Positions 39,446 to 49,700 of a DNA stretch of 64,000 bases are shown one piece after another. Source of the DNA: Rhizobium sp. RCAM05350 (GTDB lineage: Bacteria; Pseudomonadota; Alphaproteobacteria; Rhizobiales; Rhizobiaceae); contig CP087975.1 of NCBI GenBank assembly GCA_024426085.1, forward strand, positions 1-64,000, in the 5' to 3' direction. The notes under the pieces are model-generated. The model was not told the origin of the DNA. It searched no databases and was given only the letters and a program-made list of their open reading frames with translations. Numbering within the stretch: the first letter of the stretch is position 1; each line of letters opens with the position of its first letter. A program made the translations under genes and the position numbers.

Positions 39446-41030
39446 TCAGACGTTGAGCCAGGCGCGCTCGGGAAGACGGTAGCCGCTGAGATCACCGCCA
39501 CCCGGTACCGGAACATAACCGCCGACCTTGTCCGAAGCCGCCGCCAGATTGTCGACAAAGAGCGGAATAAGTTCGCCGCCTTCGTCAACCAGCTTGACCT
39601 GCAGGTCGTGGTAGATCTGCTTGCGCTTTGTTTCGTCCAGCTCAACGCGGGCCGCAGCAAGCAGCTTGTCGAAGGTCTCGTCGCGCCAGGCCGTTTCATT
39701 CCACGGCGCCTCGGACTGGAAAATCAGCGACAGCATGGCGTCGGCCGTCGGCCGCACGGACCAGTTGGAGGCCACGAACGGCTTTTTCAGCCACACCTCG
39801 TCCCAGTAGCCGTCGGAGGGCACACGCTCGACGTCGATGGTGATGCCGGCCTTAGCAGCCGACGCCTGGAAGAGCTGTGCGGCATCGACGGACCCGGGGA
39901 AGCCATTGTCTGAGACGCTGAGCAGGATGCCACCGGGCGCGCCGGCCTTCTTGAAATGGAAGGCGGCCTTGTCGGCGTCATAGGCACGCTGCGGAATGTC
40001 CTTGGCGAAGTAAGGGTTCCACGATGCGATCGGGTTGTCGTTGCCGATCGCGCCGGTGCCGACCAGGAGGCTGTTTTGCAGTTCCTCACGATCGATCGCA
40101 TATTTTAGCGCGAGGCGCAGATCGACGTTGTCGTAGGGTGCTGCGTCGACACGCATGGGGAAGCAGAACATGGTGTTTTCCTGCGAGCGCAGGATCTGTA
40201 CGCCCGGACGCGAGCTCAACCGGCTCAGGGTGCGGGGTTCGACGCGGTTGATGATGTGGACCTGCCCGCTGAGAAGAGCGGCCATGCGGGCTGTCGCATC
40301 GCTCATGGCGATGGTTTCGACCGAGATCGACATGGGCACGGTCGGATGCCCAGTAGTTCGGGTTCCGCTTGGTCAGCGCGCGCACGCCCGGCTGGAAATC
40401 TTCGAGAATGAAGGCACCGGTGCCGACGCCCTTGTCGAAGTCGCCGCCGTCCGGGCCGATGCCCATGTGATAATCCACCAAGGCCGCCGGGAAATCGGCA
40501 TTGCCGGCGCTGAGCGTGACGGTGACTTCATGGGTGTCGGTGGCTTTGATATCGGTAACGGCGAGCAGCTGGCCCTTGCCGCCGGAGTTGCTCTTTTCGC
40601 CGCGGTGATGATTGAGCGAGTAGACGACGTCCTGCGCCACAAGTTCCTTGCCGTTGTGGAACTGGATGCCCTTCTTCAGCTTGAAGACCCATTTGCTAGC
40701 ATCCGGGGTCGCTGCTTCCCAGCTTTCGGCCAGGGCGCCAACGAGCTTGCCATCAGGTCCAAGTTCCAGCACCGTGTTGAAGAGTTGGAAGCCGACCGTA
40801 TACATGTAGGCCTCGGTGTAGAATGCCGGGTCCAGCCTGTCCGAACTTGAGGCCGTATCGAGACCGAGGATAAGGTGACCACCCTTGATTGGTGTCGTCG
40901 CCTGCGCGCTGGCCGCACCGGTCTGTAACAGTCCCCCAGCCGAAAGGGCTGTGGACATCAGTCCAGCGTTTCGCAGAAACTGCCGACGCGTCGGCTGCAG
41001 GATGTTTGAATTTCTCAGGTAACCCGGCAT
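39446..41030 (-). CDS. Peptide-type ABC transporter substrate-binding protein, DppA-like (frameshifted)
   Basis: An SBP_bac_5 periplasmic protein of about 528 residues. It carries a Tat-type signal (PTRRQFLRNAGLMSTALSAG, cleavage near ASAQA) and family hallmarks VFKLKKGIQFHNGKELVAQD and TGAFILEDFQPGVRALTKRN. After a shift near 40345 come ALKYAIDREELQNSLLVGTG and ELIPLFVDNLAAASDKVGGY. It should determine what the importer takes up; together with the amidohydrolase, an N-acylated or peptide-like compound is likely. Confidence 0.88.
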
Positions 41031-41250
41031 TGTCGATCCGTTCTTGGCGTGATGGGTATGCGGCCGCGAGAAGGGGTGCTGGCGCCGCCCGACATTTGTC
41101 TAAGGGGTTCCAGGCGCGCAATCTCGCAAATTTCTTCTAAAATTCTTCTGCCGAGGGGAAGAAAATGTGGCCCGGACGAAAGCCGCTTCCAAAGAAGGGA
41201 AAACGGCAAGCCCTTTGCAACGGGTAACGGCGGAGCAGCGTGAAATCCCT

Positions 41251-42433
41251 TTATGAAAGCAAGCGCGTGCTGCAAGGGACAGTGCCACCACTCCATTGCC
41301 GATGCAGCGTTCATCCGGCTGGTAATCGGAATTGTGCAGCCGATCGTCGCGGCCTTCCTGCGACGCGCCGACACCGAGCTGAAAGGCGGGAACCTTCGCA
41401 CCTATCAGCGCAAAGTCTTCCGCTCCAAGGCTCGCCTCACGCTTGAGCACGACATCGCCAAAATGATCGCGGATGGCGCTCATCGTCGTTTTCAAAATGC
41501 GATCGTCGGAAACCAGCGATGGGACGCCACGCACGTAATTGATCGCGCACCTTACCCGCATAGAAGCCTCGAGCCCGGCGCAGACGCGCCTCAGCGCAGC
41601 CTCGATGACATCGCGCGAGACAGGATCCTGGCAGCGCACCGTGCCCATGATGCTGACGGAATCCGGGATGATGTTGTGGGTGTTGCCACCATGGATGGAT
41701 CCGATTGTCAGGACTGCCGGGCGCATCGGATCGACTTCCCGCGAAATAATCGTCTGAAGCTGGGTGATCAGTTCCACGGTGGCGACAACGGGGTCGATGG
41801 CCATATGCGGGCGGGCCGCGTGGCCCGATGCCGCGTGGATTGTAATGTCGAACTCGTCCGACGAACCATTGGCAATCCCCTCGACAAAGCTGAAAGTGCC
41901 GACCGGCTCGTCGGGCTGATTGTGGAAGCCGAGTGCAAGATCGACGCCATCAAGCACACCATCGGCAATCATGGCGGCAGCGCCACTCTCCTGCGTTTCT
42001 TCGGCTGGCTGGAACATCAGTTTGATGTTTCCGCGAGACGCGGCGCTATCTCCTTAAGCACCGCTCCGACCCCGATCAGCGTGGCGGTATGGAGGTCATG
42101 ACCACAGGCGTGCATTTTGCCTTCGACAATGCTGGCAAAGGGCAGGCCGGTCTGCTCCTTGATTGGCAGAGCATCCATGTCGGCGCGGATAACCAAGGTC
42201 GGACCCGACGCTCCACCCTTGATGAAGCCGACGACACCGGTACGACCGACACCTGTTGCGTGCTCGATGCCAAGACTTGCCAGCTCACGAGCAACGGCCC
42301 CACTTGTTCTTTCAACCTCGAACCCGGTTTCGGGATGCATATGGATGTCACGGCGCAGCTCGATCAGGTGTGTTTCGTGATCCGTAGCAAGTTTCTGGAT
42401 GAGCCTACCAAGGTCATTGATCTGTGTATCCAT
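41251..42433 (-). CDS. M20-family amidohydrolase (aminoacylase/hippurate hydrolase type, frameshifted)
   Basis: The N-terminal HLIELRRDIHMHPETGFEVE and ADMDALPIKEQTG are typical of M20D peptidases. Metal ligands are in GKMHACGHDLHTATLIG, and after a shift at about 42017 in LMFQPAEETQESGAAAMIAD and LALGFHNQPDEPVGTF. A one-base error near 41262 extends the frame; the natural end is probably SLAARLLS with TAA at 41251-41253. About 394 residues. First gene of the operon. It would remove acyl groups from imported conjugates. Confidence 0.86.
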
Positions 42434-42657
42434 TTTGAAGTCCTTACGGGCGCGGATCCGAAGCCGAGCGTGATGACTGCGACATAAAGCCTAGCGTCAC
42501 TCGCGTATAGGGAATGAACATTCGTCTGAAAAGCCGTTGGTCTGATTGCAAGTTGGAATTTTGTGGCAGGTGCCGGCTCTGGGTGAATGCGGTATGGGCT
42601 TGGCGATGATTTTCGCCGCGGCCGCAGTTTTGACCGACCGGCAAGAGACGCCGGTCA

Positions 42658-42822
42658 TCAGCGCCATGCAGTATTGCCGCTGTAGCACGACGAGATAGGT
42701 ACAACCATGCAATTTCCGGTTGTCTTGAAGGTCTGAGCCCGATGTCTGGCGTTGTGTTCAGTGCCGTTGACGATGACCTTGGCCTCGCGCCGCGTACTGT
42801 TTCCAAGCTGAGAAATTTTCAT
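42658..42822 (-). CDS. Possible small protein
   Basis: A 54-residue frame (MKISQLGNSTRREAKVIVNG) with a very good ribosome-binding site, GGAGG six bases before ATG 42822. The stretch KVIVNGTEH resembles the start of 2Fe-2S subunits of molybdenum hydroxylases, and an adjacent frame has cysteines, but no cluster motif can be built. It may be a broken oxidoreductase subunit or a genuine small gene. Weak. Confidence 0.3.
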   Translation of the reverse strand: MKISQLGNSTRREAKVIVNGTEHNARHRAQTFKTTGNCMVVPISSCYSGNTAWR

Positions 42823-43062
42823 TGGATCCTCCAGGTCTCGCGCAATGTTGGGCGCCGACCGGACCCGTAGACTGACCGGTGATATCGAGGCTTCAGTTGA
42901 AGCGGCGCAACTCGGCCTAAAGCGAGCCTGTCAGGCGAACGTTTCATACAGGAATCCGCATGCCCCAATATCGGATATCCATAAGTCCTGCGTGGCAGAG
43001 CATTGCTCTTCGAGGGGCGGGGAAGGGAACGAACCTCGATCTCGGCTGTTCGCAGGGTGATG

Positions 43063-43422
43063 GATGTCAATTTCATCGGCGCTCTGGCGGTCACGCAGGC
43101 GATGCTGCCGCTGTTGAAGGAGGCTCCTGCCGGCCGCATTGTAAACCTGTCCAGTTCGCTTGGCTCGCTGACACTCAACGGCGATCCGGCCTCGACCTAC
43201 TATTCGCAGCGGTTCATCGGATATAATGCCTCCAAGGCAGCGCTGAATATGCTGACCATCCAGTTGAGCGAGGAGCTGCACGGGACGGGCGTTGTCGTGA
43301 ACTCCGTGAGTGCCGGCTTCGCCAAGACAGACCTGACCGGATACAGCAACATGACACCGGAGGAGGTGCACGGCTTCCCGTACAATACGCTCTCGCAGGT
43401 GATGAATCAGGCGTCTTTGTAG
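43063..43422 (+). pseudogene. Short-chain dehydrogenase, central fragment
   Basis: The sequence DVNFIGALAVTQAMLPLLKE, then AGRIVNLSSSLGSLTLNGD, the catalytic YNASKAALNMLTIQLSEEL, and VNSVSAGFAKTDLTGYSN is plainly SDR. The cofactor-binding N-terminus (TGxxxGIG) is absent, and the C-terminus ends abnormally at QASL. The 530 bp that follow contain no supported gene. Confidence 0.7.
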
Positions 43423-43956
43423 AGCCTGACGCCAAGACGCCCTGGTAGGAACAGGTTGATCGGAGCGCCGCTTCCGTGGCGGCGAAGTCGAGGAGCCACC
43501 GGAGATCTCCCTGGAGCCAATAGGCAGGGCCGGCGGCATAGCCGGCTGGCTCCGAGCTCGCTCAGCATCCCCCTGACCTTTGCGGCAATCAGCCCGTTAT
43601 GGGACCGGCATTCAGCCCTGCTGAACGATGACATGTCCAAGAGCGGATGAACGTCCCACGATCGCGTTGCAGGGCTTTGGCCCATGCGGGTGGATCAACT
43701 GCAAGCGCCGTCCGAAGCCAGGCAAGGGTCAAACGTTTCGTCGCCTCCAGCGAAATGCAGGGGGTTACCAGCCTTTGCGCGCTTAAAAAATCAGACAGCC
43801 GTCACCTGGGCGCTTCATTCGGTCGCAAATAATACGCATTGCTTACTCCCGGCAATAGGAGGCACGTTTCAGAACGATCCAATCATTTTTGGATATTAGT
43901 AATACTTATGCGGGAAGGTGCCGCTCATCTCTGCTTGAGCACCCTGGGAGACAAGA

Positions 43957-44916
43957 ATGAGAAAACGAATAAGGCTGCATCAAGTCCGTGTAGGCATGTA
44001 CGTTGAGGAACTTGAAGGCACCGTAGTGGCGCCATCTCGTATCGTTGGGCCTATCTTGTCCCCTGCTGATATCGACCTCATGATGAAAAGCCGCGCGATG
44101 AGTGTCGTTATCGATAGGCGGAAAGGGCTGGATGTCGATCAAGGTTCACGGGATGGCGTCGAGAATGACCTGGTCAGCTTCGCGTTCGATCTCAATTCAA
44201 GGTTTGGTGCAGAGGAAATCCGGCTCGCACGAGAGGCCATCCAGGATGCGCGACCTTGTATAAGAGATGTCCTCGCGGAGGCTCGCACTCGAGGGAGCTT
44301 TCGTCTCGACGCGGCCGACAAGGCCGTAGAGCGGATCATGTTGGAGGCCATGACCAATGCCGGCGCAATGATCGCTGTGGCAAAACTCAAGGAGAAGGAC
44401 GAGGGAACCTTTCTGCACTCCTTGGCCGTCAGTGCGCTCATGGTCACCTTTGGGCGAAACCTCGGGATGAGTGAGCAAGCGGTGCGGCTACTTGGCTTAG
44501 GCGGGCTGGGTCATGATCTGGGTAAAACGGTGTTGCCAATCGAATTGTTGCGTAAGCCGGGAAAGCTGACGGCCGATGAACTCGAGGTCATTCGGACCCA
44601 TCCTGCTCGAGGATATGAATTGGTGAAACAGATCGATGGTATGTCAAAACCTGTTCTCGACATATGTCTTTATCACCATGAGAAATTCGATGGCACTGGT
44701 TACCCTCACCGGTTAACGGGATCGGCAATACCCCAGGCTGCACGCATTGCCGCGATCTGCGACGTCTACGACGCGCTGACGTCAGTTCGGCCTTATAAAC
44801 GCGCCTGGTCGCAGGCTGAAGCCATCGAGACTATGACGCGGTCCCGGGGTCATTTTGATCCCGACCTGCTCAACGCGTTTATATCGAAGATGGTGATCAA
44901 CGGCACCATCCATTGA
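43957..44916 (+). CDS. HD-GYP domain protein, probable cyclic-di-GMP phosphodiesterase
   Basis: An intact protein of 319 residues. The N-terminal DUF3391-like part (RIRLHQVRVGMYVEELEGTV) is followed by the HD-GYP domain: FLHSLAVSALMVTFGRNLGM, LGGLGHDLGKTVLPIELL (the HD pair), IRTHPARGYELVKQIDG, and YHHEKFDGTGYPHRLTG, which holds the HHExxDGxGYP motif. All signature metal ligands and the GYP are present, so activity against c-di-GMP is likely. It stands alone, with remnants on the left and the acetyltransferase on the right. Confidence 0.92.
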   Translation: MRKRIRLHQVRVGMYVEELEGTVVAPSRIVGPILSPADIDLMMKSRAMSVVIDRRKGLDVDQGSRDGVENDLVSFAFDLNSRFGAEEIRLAREAIQDARPCIRDVLAEARTRGSFRLDAADKAVERIMLEAMTNAGAMIAVAKLKEKDEGTFLHSLAVSALMVTFGRNLGMSEQAVRLLGLGGLGHDLGKTVLPIELLRKPGKLTADELEVIRTHPARGYELVKQIDGMSKPVLDICLYHHEKFDGTGYPHRLTGSAIPQAARIAAICDVYDALTSVRPYKRAWSQAEAIETMTRSRGHFDPDLLNAFISKMVINGTIH

Positions 44917-45081
44917 AAAGCCTTTCTGAGGAGTAGTGGCCACACGCGGTGAATTTTAAGCGGCGCCAATGGTTCGATATTTCTACAACCGCAACGCAAC
45001 GTCTGAGACTGGCGTGCTGACGGCGTTAATTTCGGCCGAAATATGATCGTGGCTTTGGGGCCATTCCAGCCTGGAGAAAAC

Positions 45082-45489
45082 ATGAAAATTGACATTCTAA
45101 TAAATGAAAAACCTTGTGAAGAGGAGGTCTTGAGCATTTATAAAGCCAACGACTGGTCATCTGCACAGAAACCCCAAACTTTACTGGCTGCCCTACACAA
45201 TTCGCACACTCTGATAACGGCGCGTTCCAATAACCTGTTAATCGGACTGGCAAATGCCATTTCCGACGGACACCTGGTCGTCTACTTTCCCCATCTGCTT
45301 GTGCATCCTGACTTTCAGAGACGGGGCATCGGTCGCAAATTGATGACCGCAATGCTCCAGAAATATGCTGACTTTCATCAGATAATGCTCACTGCGGACG
45401 GTAACTCCGTTCGCTTCTACGAGGGCCTTGGGTTTGCCAAAGCGGGCAGCACCGTTCCAATGTGGATCTATGCTGGAACAGACCATTAA
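45082..45489 (+). CDS. GNAT-family N-acetyltransferase
   Basis: An intact protein of 135 residues (MKIDILINEKPCEEEVLSIY). The acetyl-CoA-binding motif A is LLVHPDFQRRGIGRKLMTAM (Q/RxxGxG/A as QRRGIG), and motif B ends VRFYEGLGFAKAGS. ATG 45082 is preferred because GGAGAAAA lies just before it. The substrate is unknown. The gene ends 14 bp before the IS5-family element. Confidence 0.88.
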   Translation: MKIDILINEKPCEEEVLSIYKANDWSSAQKPQTLLAALHNSHTLITARSNNLLIGLANAISDGHLVVYFPHLLVHPDFQRRGIGRKLMTAMLQKYADFHQIMLTADGNSVRFYEGLGFAKAGSTVPMWIYAGTDH

Positions 45490-45503
45490 TTAAGCGTGCC
45501 TAG

Positions 45504-46359
45504 GCCGTAGTGACGATTTAACTATTTGAGCCAGATGGCGATGGCTGCGAGTTTGACGACACCCATGAAGTTGGCCAGAAGCTTGTCGTATCGGGTTGCG
45601 ACGCGTCGGAACTGTTTGAGCTTGTTGAAGAAGCGCTCGATGCGATTGCGCTCCTTGTAGAGTTCGGCGTCGTAGGCACGCTGAACCTTTCGGTTGCGCC
45701 TGGGCGGGATGACGAGGCGTGTTCCTGCCTGCGTGATCCTTTCGCACAGATGATCGGCATCATAGCCTTTGTCTGCAAGGGCGGCCACGGCCTCGAAACC
45801 GTCGACGAGATCATGGGCAAAGGCGATGTCGTTGCGTTGTCCGGGAGAGCCTATCAATCGGATTGGAAGGCCGAGCGCTTCCGTCGCTGCGTGGATTTTG
45901 GTGCTCAATCCACCGCGAGACCGGCCCAGGCCCTGGGCATCCGCCCCCCTTTTAGCTTGCGTGCGCCGGCGGCATGCTGATGCGCCCGCACGATGGTACT
46001 ATCAATCATCAGCCATTCGAGGTCGGCTTCACGCGAAAGAACCGACAGCATCTCGTCAAGAACACCCATCTCGATCCAGCGGTAATAGCGCCGCTTCACC
46101 GAGCGATAGTCGCCAAGCCGCTCGGGCAGGTCGCGCCAACGGCCGCCAGAGCGCGCCATCCATAGAAGCGCATCCAGAAATGTTCGATTATCCGTGCACG
46201 GGCCACGCTTGCCTTTGGTGCCGCCCGGCACAAAGCCCTTGATCCGTTCCCATTGATCATCCCGAAGCGTATCGCAATCCATCACCGATCTCCAAAATCA
46301 GCTTTGAATCCGATTTGCGCACCTTTGGGAACCCTAAATCCTTAAATCGTCACCACACC
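45504..46359 (-). mobile_element. IS5-family (IS427-group) insertion sequence, complete
   Basis: About 856 bp. Imperfect terminal inverted repeats share GTGACGATTTAA: the left end reads GCCGTAGTGACGATTTAA, the right end (reverse strand) GGTGTGGTGACGATTTAA. Both ends are flanked by CTAG (45500-45503 and 46360-46363), a likely target duplication. The transposase reading frames fill it. It looks recently inserted and potentially mobile. On its right lies a truncated aldehyde dehydrogenase gene. Confidence 0.85.
45522..46285 (-). CDS. IS5-family transposase, two overlapping frames (OrfA/OrfB)
   Basis: OrfA (46285-45905) begins MMDCDTLRDDQWERIKGFVP and includes the insert WMARSGGRWRDLPERLGDYR and the first catalytic Asp in WLMIDSTIVRAHQHAAG. 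OrfB (to 45522) continues LSTKIHAATEALGLPIRLIG, FEAVAALADKGYDAD (second Asp) and YKERNRIERFFNKLKQFRRV (Glu and DDE C-terminus). The change of frame falls at AAAAGGGGGGC (plus coordinates 45943-45953), the place where IS427-group elements use programmed frameshifting. So the split is probably natural, unlike others in this window. Confidence 0.87.
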
Positions 46360-46452
46360 CTAGCGGCCCTCGCCTATATCGAGGGTTATGGTGATCGCTG
46401 CGGCGATTGGGGCTGAGCGTTCATATAACAGGCCACGTAAGTTTGGGTCTGT

Positions 46453-46610
46453 CAGTTCCTCAAACATCCGGCCTTGCCTGCAGGCTCTGTCCCGCCTTCG
46501 GACCCATAACCAGAGTCCTTTATGCCGCCGAAAGGCAGTTCCGGCAGTGCCAGACCATGATGATTGATCGACAACTGAAGCCACTGAAACCCGCAAATTC
46601 ATCACTCTCG
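46453..46610 (-). pseudogene. Aldehyde dehydrogenase, C-terminal fragment
   Basis: The reverse strand reads INHHGLALPELPFGGIKDSG followed by YGSEGGTE, the characteristic ending of succinate-semialdehyde-type NAD-dependent aldehyde dehydrogenases. Only about 45 residues remain, and the last ones are shifted. The catalytic core is missing, perhaps removed through rearrangement near the adjacent IS element. Confidence 0.6.
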
Positions 46611-46710
46611 TGGTCTCTATCTCAGGTCAACTTTCGGCCATAAAATGCCGGCGACCACCGTCCGCTTCGTATTGGAAGTCGAAAGAGGTGCCTGACTGTT
46701 CGCTCTCAAA

Positions 46711-49700
46711 CTACAGGATAAAGTCGACTTTCGTTAGATTGATGATGCCGGCGAGCTCGATCTGGAAGTCGGCTCGGCCATCGAGATTGACGTCGCCATA
46801 AACGATCGTCTTGTCGTTGGCTGTGCCCGCAACGTCAAAGGTGCGATAGATCAGATCGCCCGAGCCACCCGAGAAATTGCCCGTCCCTTTCCAGGTGAAG
46901 GCCTGATCGCCGGAGGCCTTCGCGTTGGCGTCGATCTTGGAGAGGTCGAGATAGTCCTCACCACGCAGGAAATCGGCAACGATGTCGCGCTTGTCAGCAC
47001 CCGAAAGCGGACTGAGCGAACCGTTGTTGATGAACCCGGAGAAACCGGGAGCCGAGTCCTGTGTCGTCACGAAGACGAACACATCCTTGCCGGCGCCACC
47101 ATAGAGCGTATCGATGCCGGTGCCGCCGATCAGGGTGTCGTTGCCGGCGCCGCCCTTGATGCTGTCATTGCCACCTTTGCCGTCGAGAATGTCGTCACTG
47201 CTCGTGCCCGTCAGCGTGTCGTTGCCAGAGGTGCCCGGCCGGGTCTCCTTCACGTCAGTGACAGTGACCTTGATAGTCTTCGAAGCCTCATAGCTCGTGC
47301 CGATCGTCGGATCATCAAGGCGAATGGTGACATCGAGGACGGGGTTGGTCTCGAAGTCGAGCGTCACGCCGGCCTTTAGCCACAAGGCGCCGTTCTTGAT
47401 CTCGAACAGCTTCGTATCCGCGCCCGTGAGCGACAGCACGTTCTTGCCGCCATCGCCATCGGTGGTCGTAAGGTTTGCCACCTTGCGCGCCACCAACGTG
47501 GAGGCATCCTCGGCTATGACAGTCAGCGTCTGCGTCAGTCCGAGGGCCGGTGCGTCGTTGACCGGCGTGACGTTGATGGTCAATGTGTTCGCCGAGGGGT
47601 CGAGATTGACACCGCCACTCGCGGTGCCGCCATTGTCCTCGACCTGGAAGGTGAAGTGGGCATAACCGGTGCCGTTGGCATTGTGGGCCGGCGTGAACTT
47701 CAGCTTGCCCGCATTGATATCGGCGACCGAGATGAACTGACCGGCAGACACCGCGATGCCGTTGTTGGTCAACGTGCCGGCACTAGGCAGCGCCGTGATC
47801 TTGACCCGGGAAAGCGTGTTGCCATCGGTGTCGCTGAAGCCAAAGTCGGCCGCCGTCAGTGCCTTCGGCGTGTCCTCCAGCGTTGCGATCGTCTTGTTGC
47901 TGCCGGATGGTGCGTCGTTGACCGGCGCGACGTTGATGGTCAATGTGTTCGCCGAGGGGTCGAGATTGACACCGCCACTTGCGGTGCCGCCATTGTCCTC
48001 GACCTGGAAGGTGAAGTGGGCATAGCCGTTGGCATTGTGGGCCGGCGTGAACTTCAGCTTGCCCGCATTGATATCGGCGACCGAGATGAACTGACCGGCA
48101 GACACCGCGATGCCGTTGTTGGTGAACGTGCCGGCACTAGGCAGCGCCGTGATCTTGACCCGGGAAAGCGTGTTGCCGTCGGTGTCGCTGAAGCCAAAGT
48201 CGGCCGCCGTCAGTGCCTTAGGCACGTCCTCCAGCGTTGCGATCGTCTTGTTGCTGCCGGATGGTGCGTCGTTGACCGGCGCGACGTTGATGGTCAATGT
48301 GTTCGCCGAGGGGTCGAGATTGACACCGCCACTCGCGGTGCCGCCATTGTCCTCGACCTGGAAGGTGAAGTGGGCATAACCGGTGCCGTTGGCATTGTGG
48401 GCCGGCGTGAACTTCAGCTTGCCCGCATTGATATCGGCGACCGAGATGAACTGACCGGCAGACACCGCGATGCCGTTGTTGGTGAACGTGCCGGCACTAG
48501 GCAGCGCCGTGATCTTGACCCGGGAAAGCGTGTTGCCATCGGTGTCGCTGAAGCCAAAGTCGGCCGCCGTCAGTGCCTTCGGCGTGTCCTCCAGCGTTGC
48601 GATCGTCTTGTTGCTGCCGGATGGTGCGTCGTTGACCGGCGCGACGTTGATGGTCAATGTGTTCGCCGAGGGGTCGAGATTGACACCGCCACTTGCGGTG
48701 CCGCCATTGTCCTCGACCTGGAAGGTGAAGTGGGCATAGCCGGTGCCGTTGGCATTGTGGGTCGGCGTGAACTTCAGCTTGCCCGCATTGATATCGGCGA
48801 CCGAAATGAACTGACCGGCAGACACCGCGATGCCGTTGTTGGTGAACGTGCCGGCACTAGGCAGCGCCGTGATCTTGACCCGGGAAAGCGTGTTGCCGTC
48901 GGTGTCGCTGAAGCCAAAGTCGGCCGTCGTCAGTGCCTTAGGCACGTCCTCCAGCGTTGCGATCGTCTTGTTGCCGCCGGTTGGTGCGTCGTTGATGTTG
49001 ATGATCGCGGCGGTGCCGGCGCTGGTCGCGCTCTCGGCAAAACCCCGCCCATCGACATAGCTCGTCACCAGGCGAACAATGCCGCCGACGTCGGCGTCGC
49101 GCAGGGTATAGGTCGCCTGGTCCGTGCCGACATTGACGAAGCCTGAGCCGGTATTGCGCTGCCACTGGTAGTGCAGCGTCCCCAGGCCATCGGAGTCTGC
49201 AAGCGTCGAGACTGCGGTCAGCACCTGATCCTCGGCGGCCGTGCCGGAAATCGTCACGCCGCCGGTGTGCGGGTCGTTGACTGCGCTGACGGCCGTGGTA
49301 CCGGCGCTGGTAACCGCCTCGGACGTGCCTTGTTGGTCGGTGTAGGAGGTCACCACCCGGATGTGGGCGCCCACGTCGGTGCCACCCAGAGTGTAGGTCG
49401 CCTGGTCGGTCCCGATATTGACGAAGCCCGAACCGCTGTCGCGCTGCCACTGGTAGTGTAACGTCCCCAGGCCATCGGCATCGGCCAGAGCGAAGGTGTT
49501 GGCGGTCAGGACTTCGTTTTCGACTGGCGTTCCGGTGATCGACACGCCACCGGTCGGCGCGTCGTTGATGTTGGCGATGGCAGCGGTGCCGGGGCTGGTG
49601 GTGCTCTCGGCGAAACCCTGGCCATCGGTATAGCTGACGACCACCCGGACCACGCCGCCGACATCACCGTCGCCAAGGGTATAGGTCGCCTGGTCGGTGC

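Noticed and set aside
47656..49146. A 496-codon open frame on the plus strand made of repeating GRRELQLARIDIGDRDELTG-like units
   Set aside because: It lies opposite the near-identical adhesin modules. The repeat in this frame is simply the complement of the coding repeat, with arginine/glycine-rich composition and no start signal.
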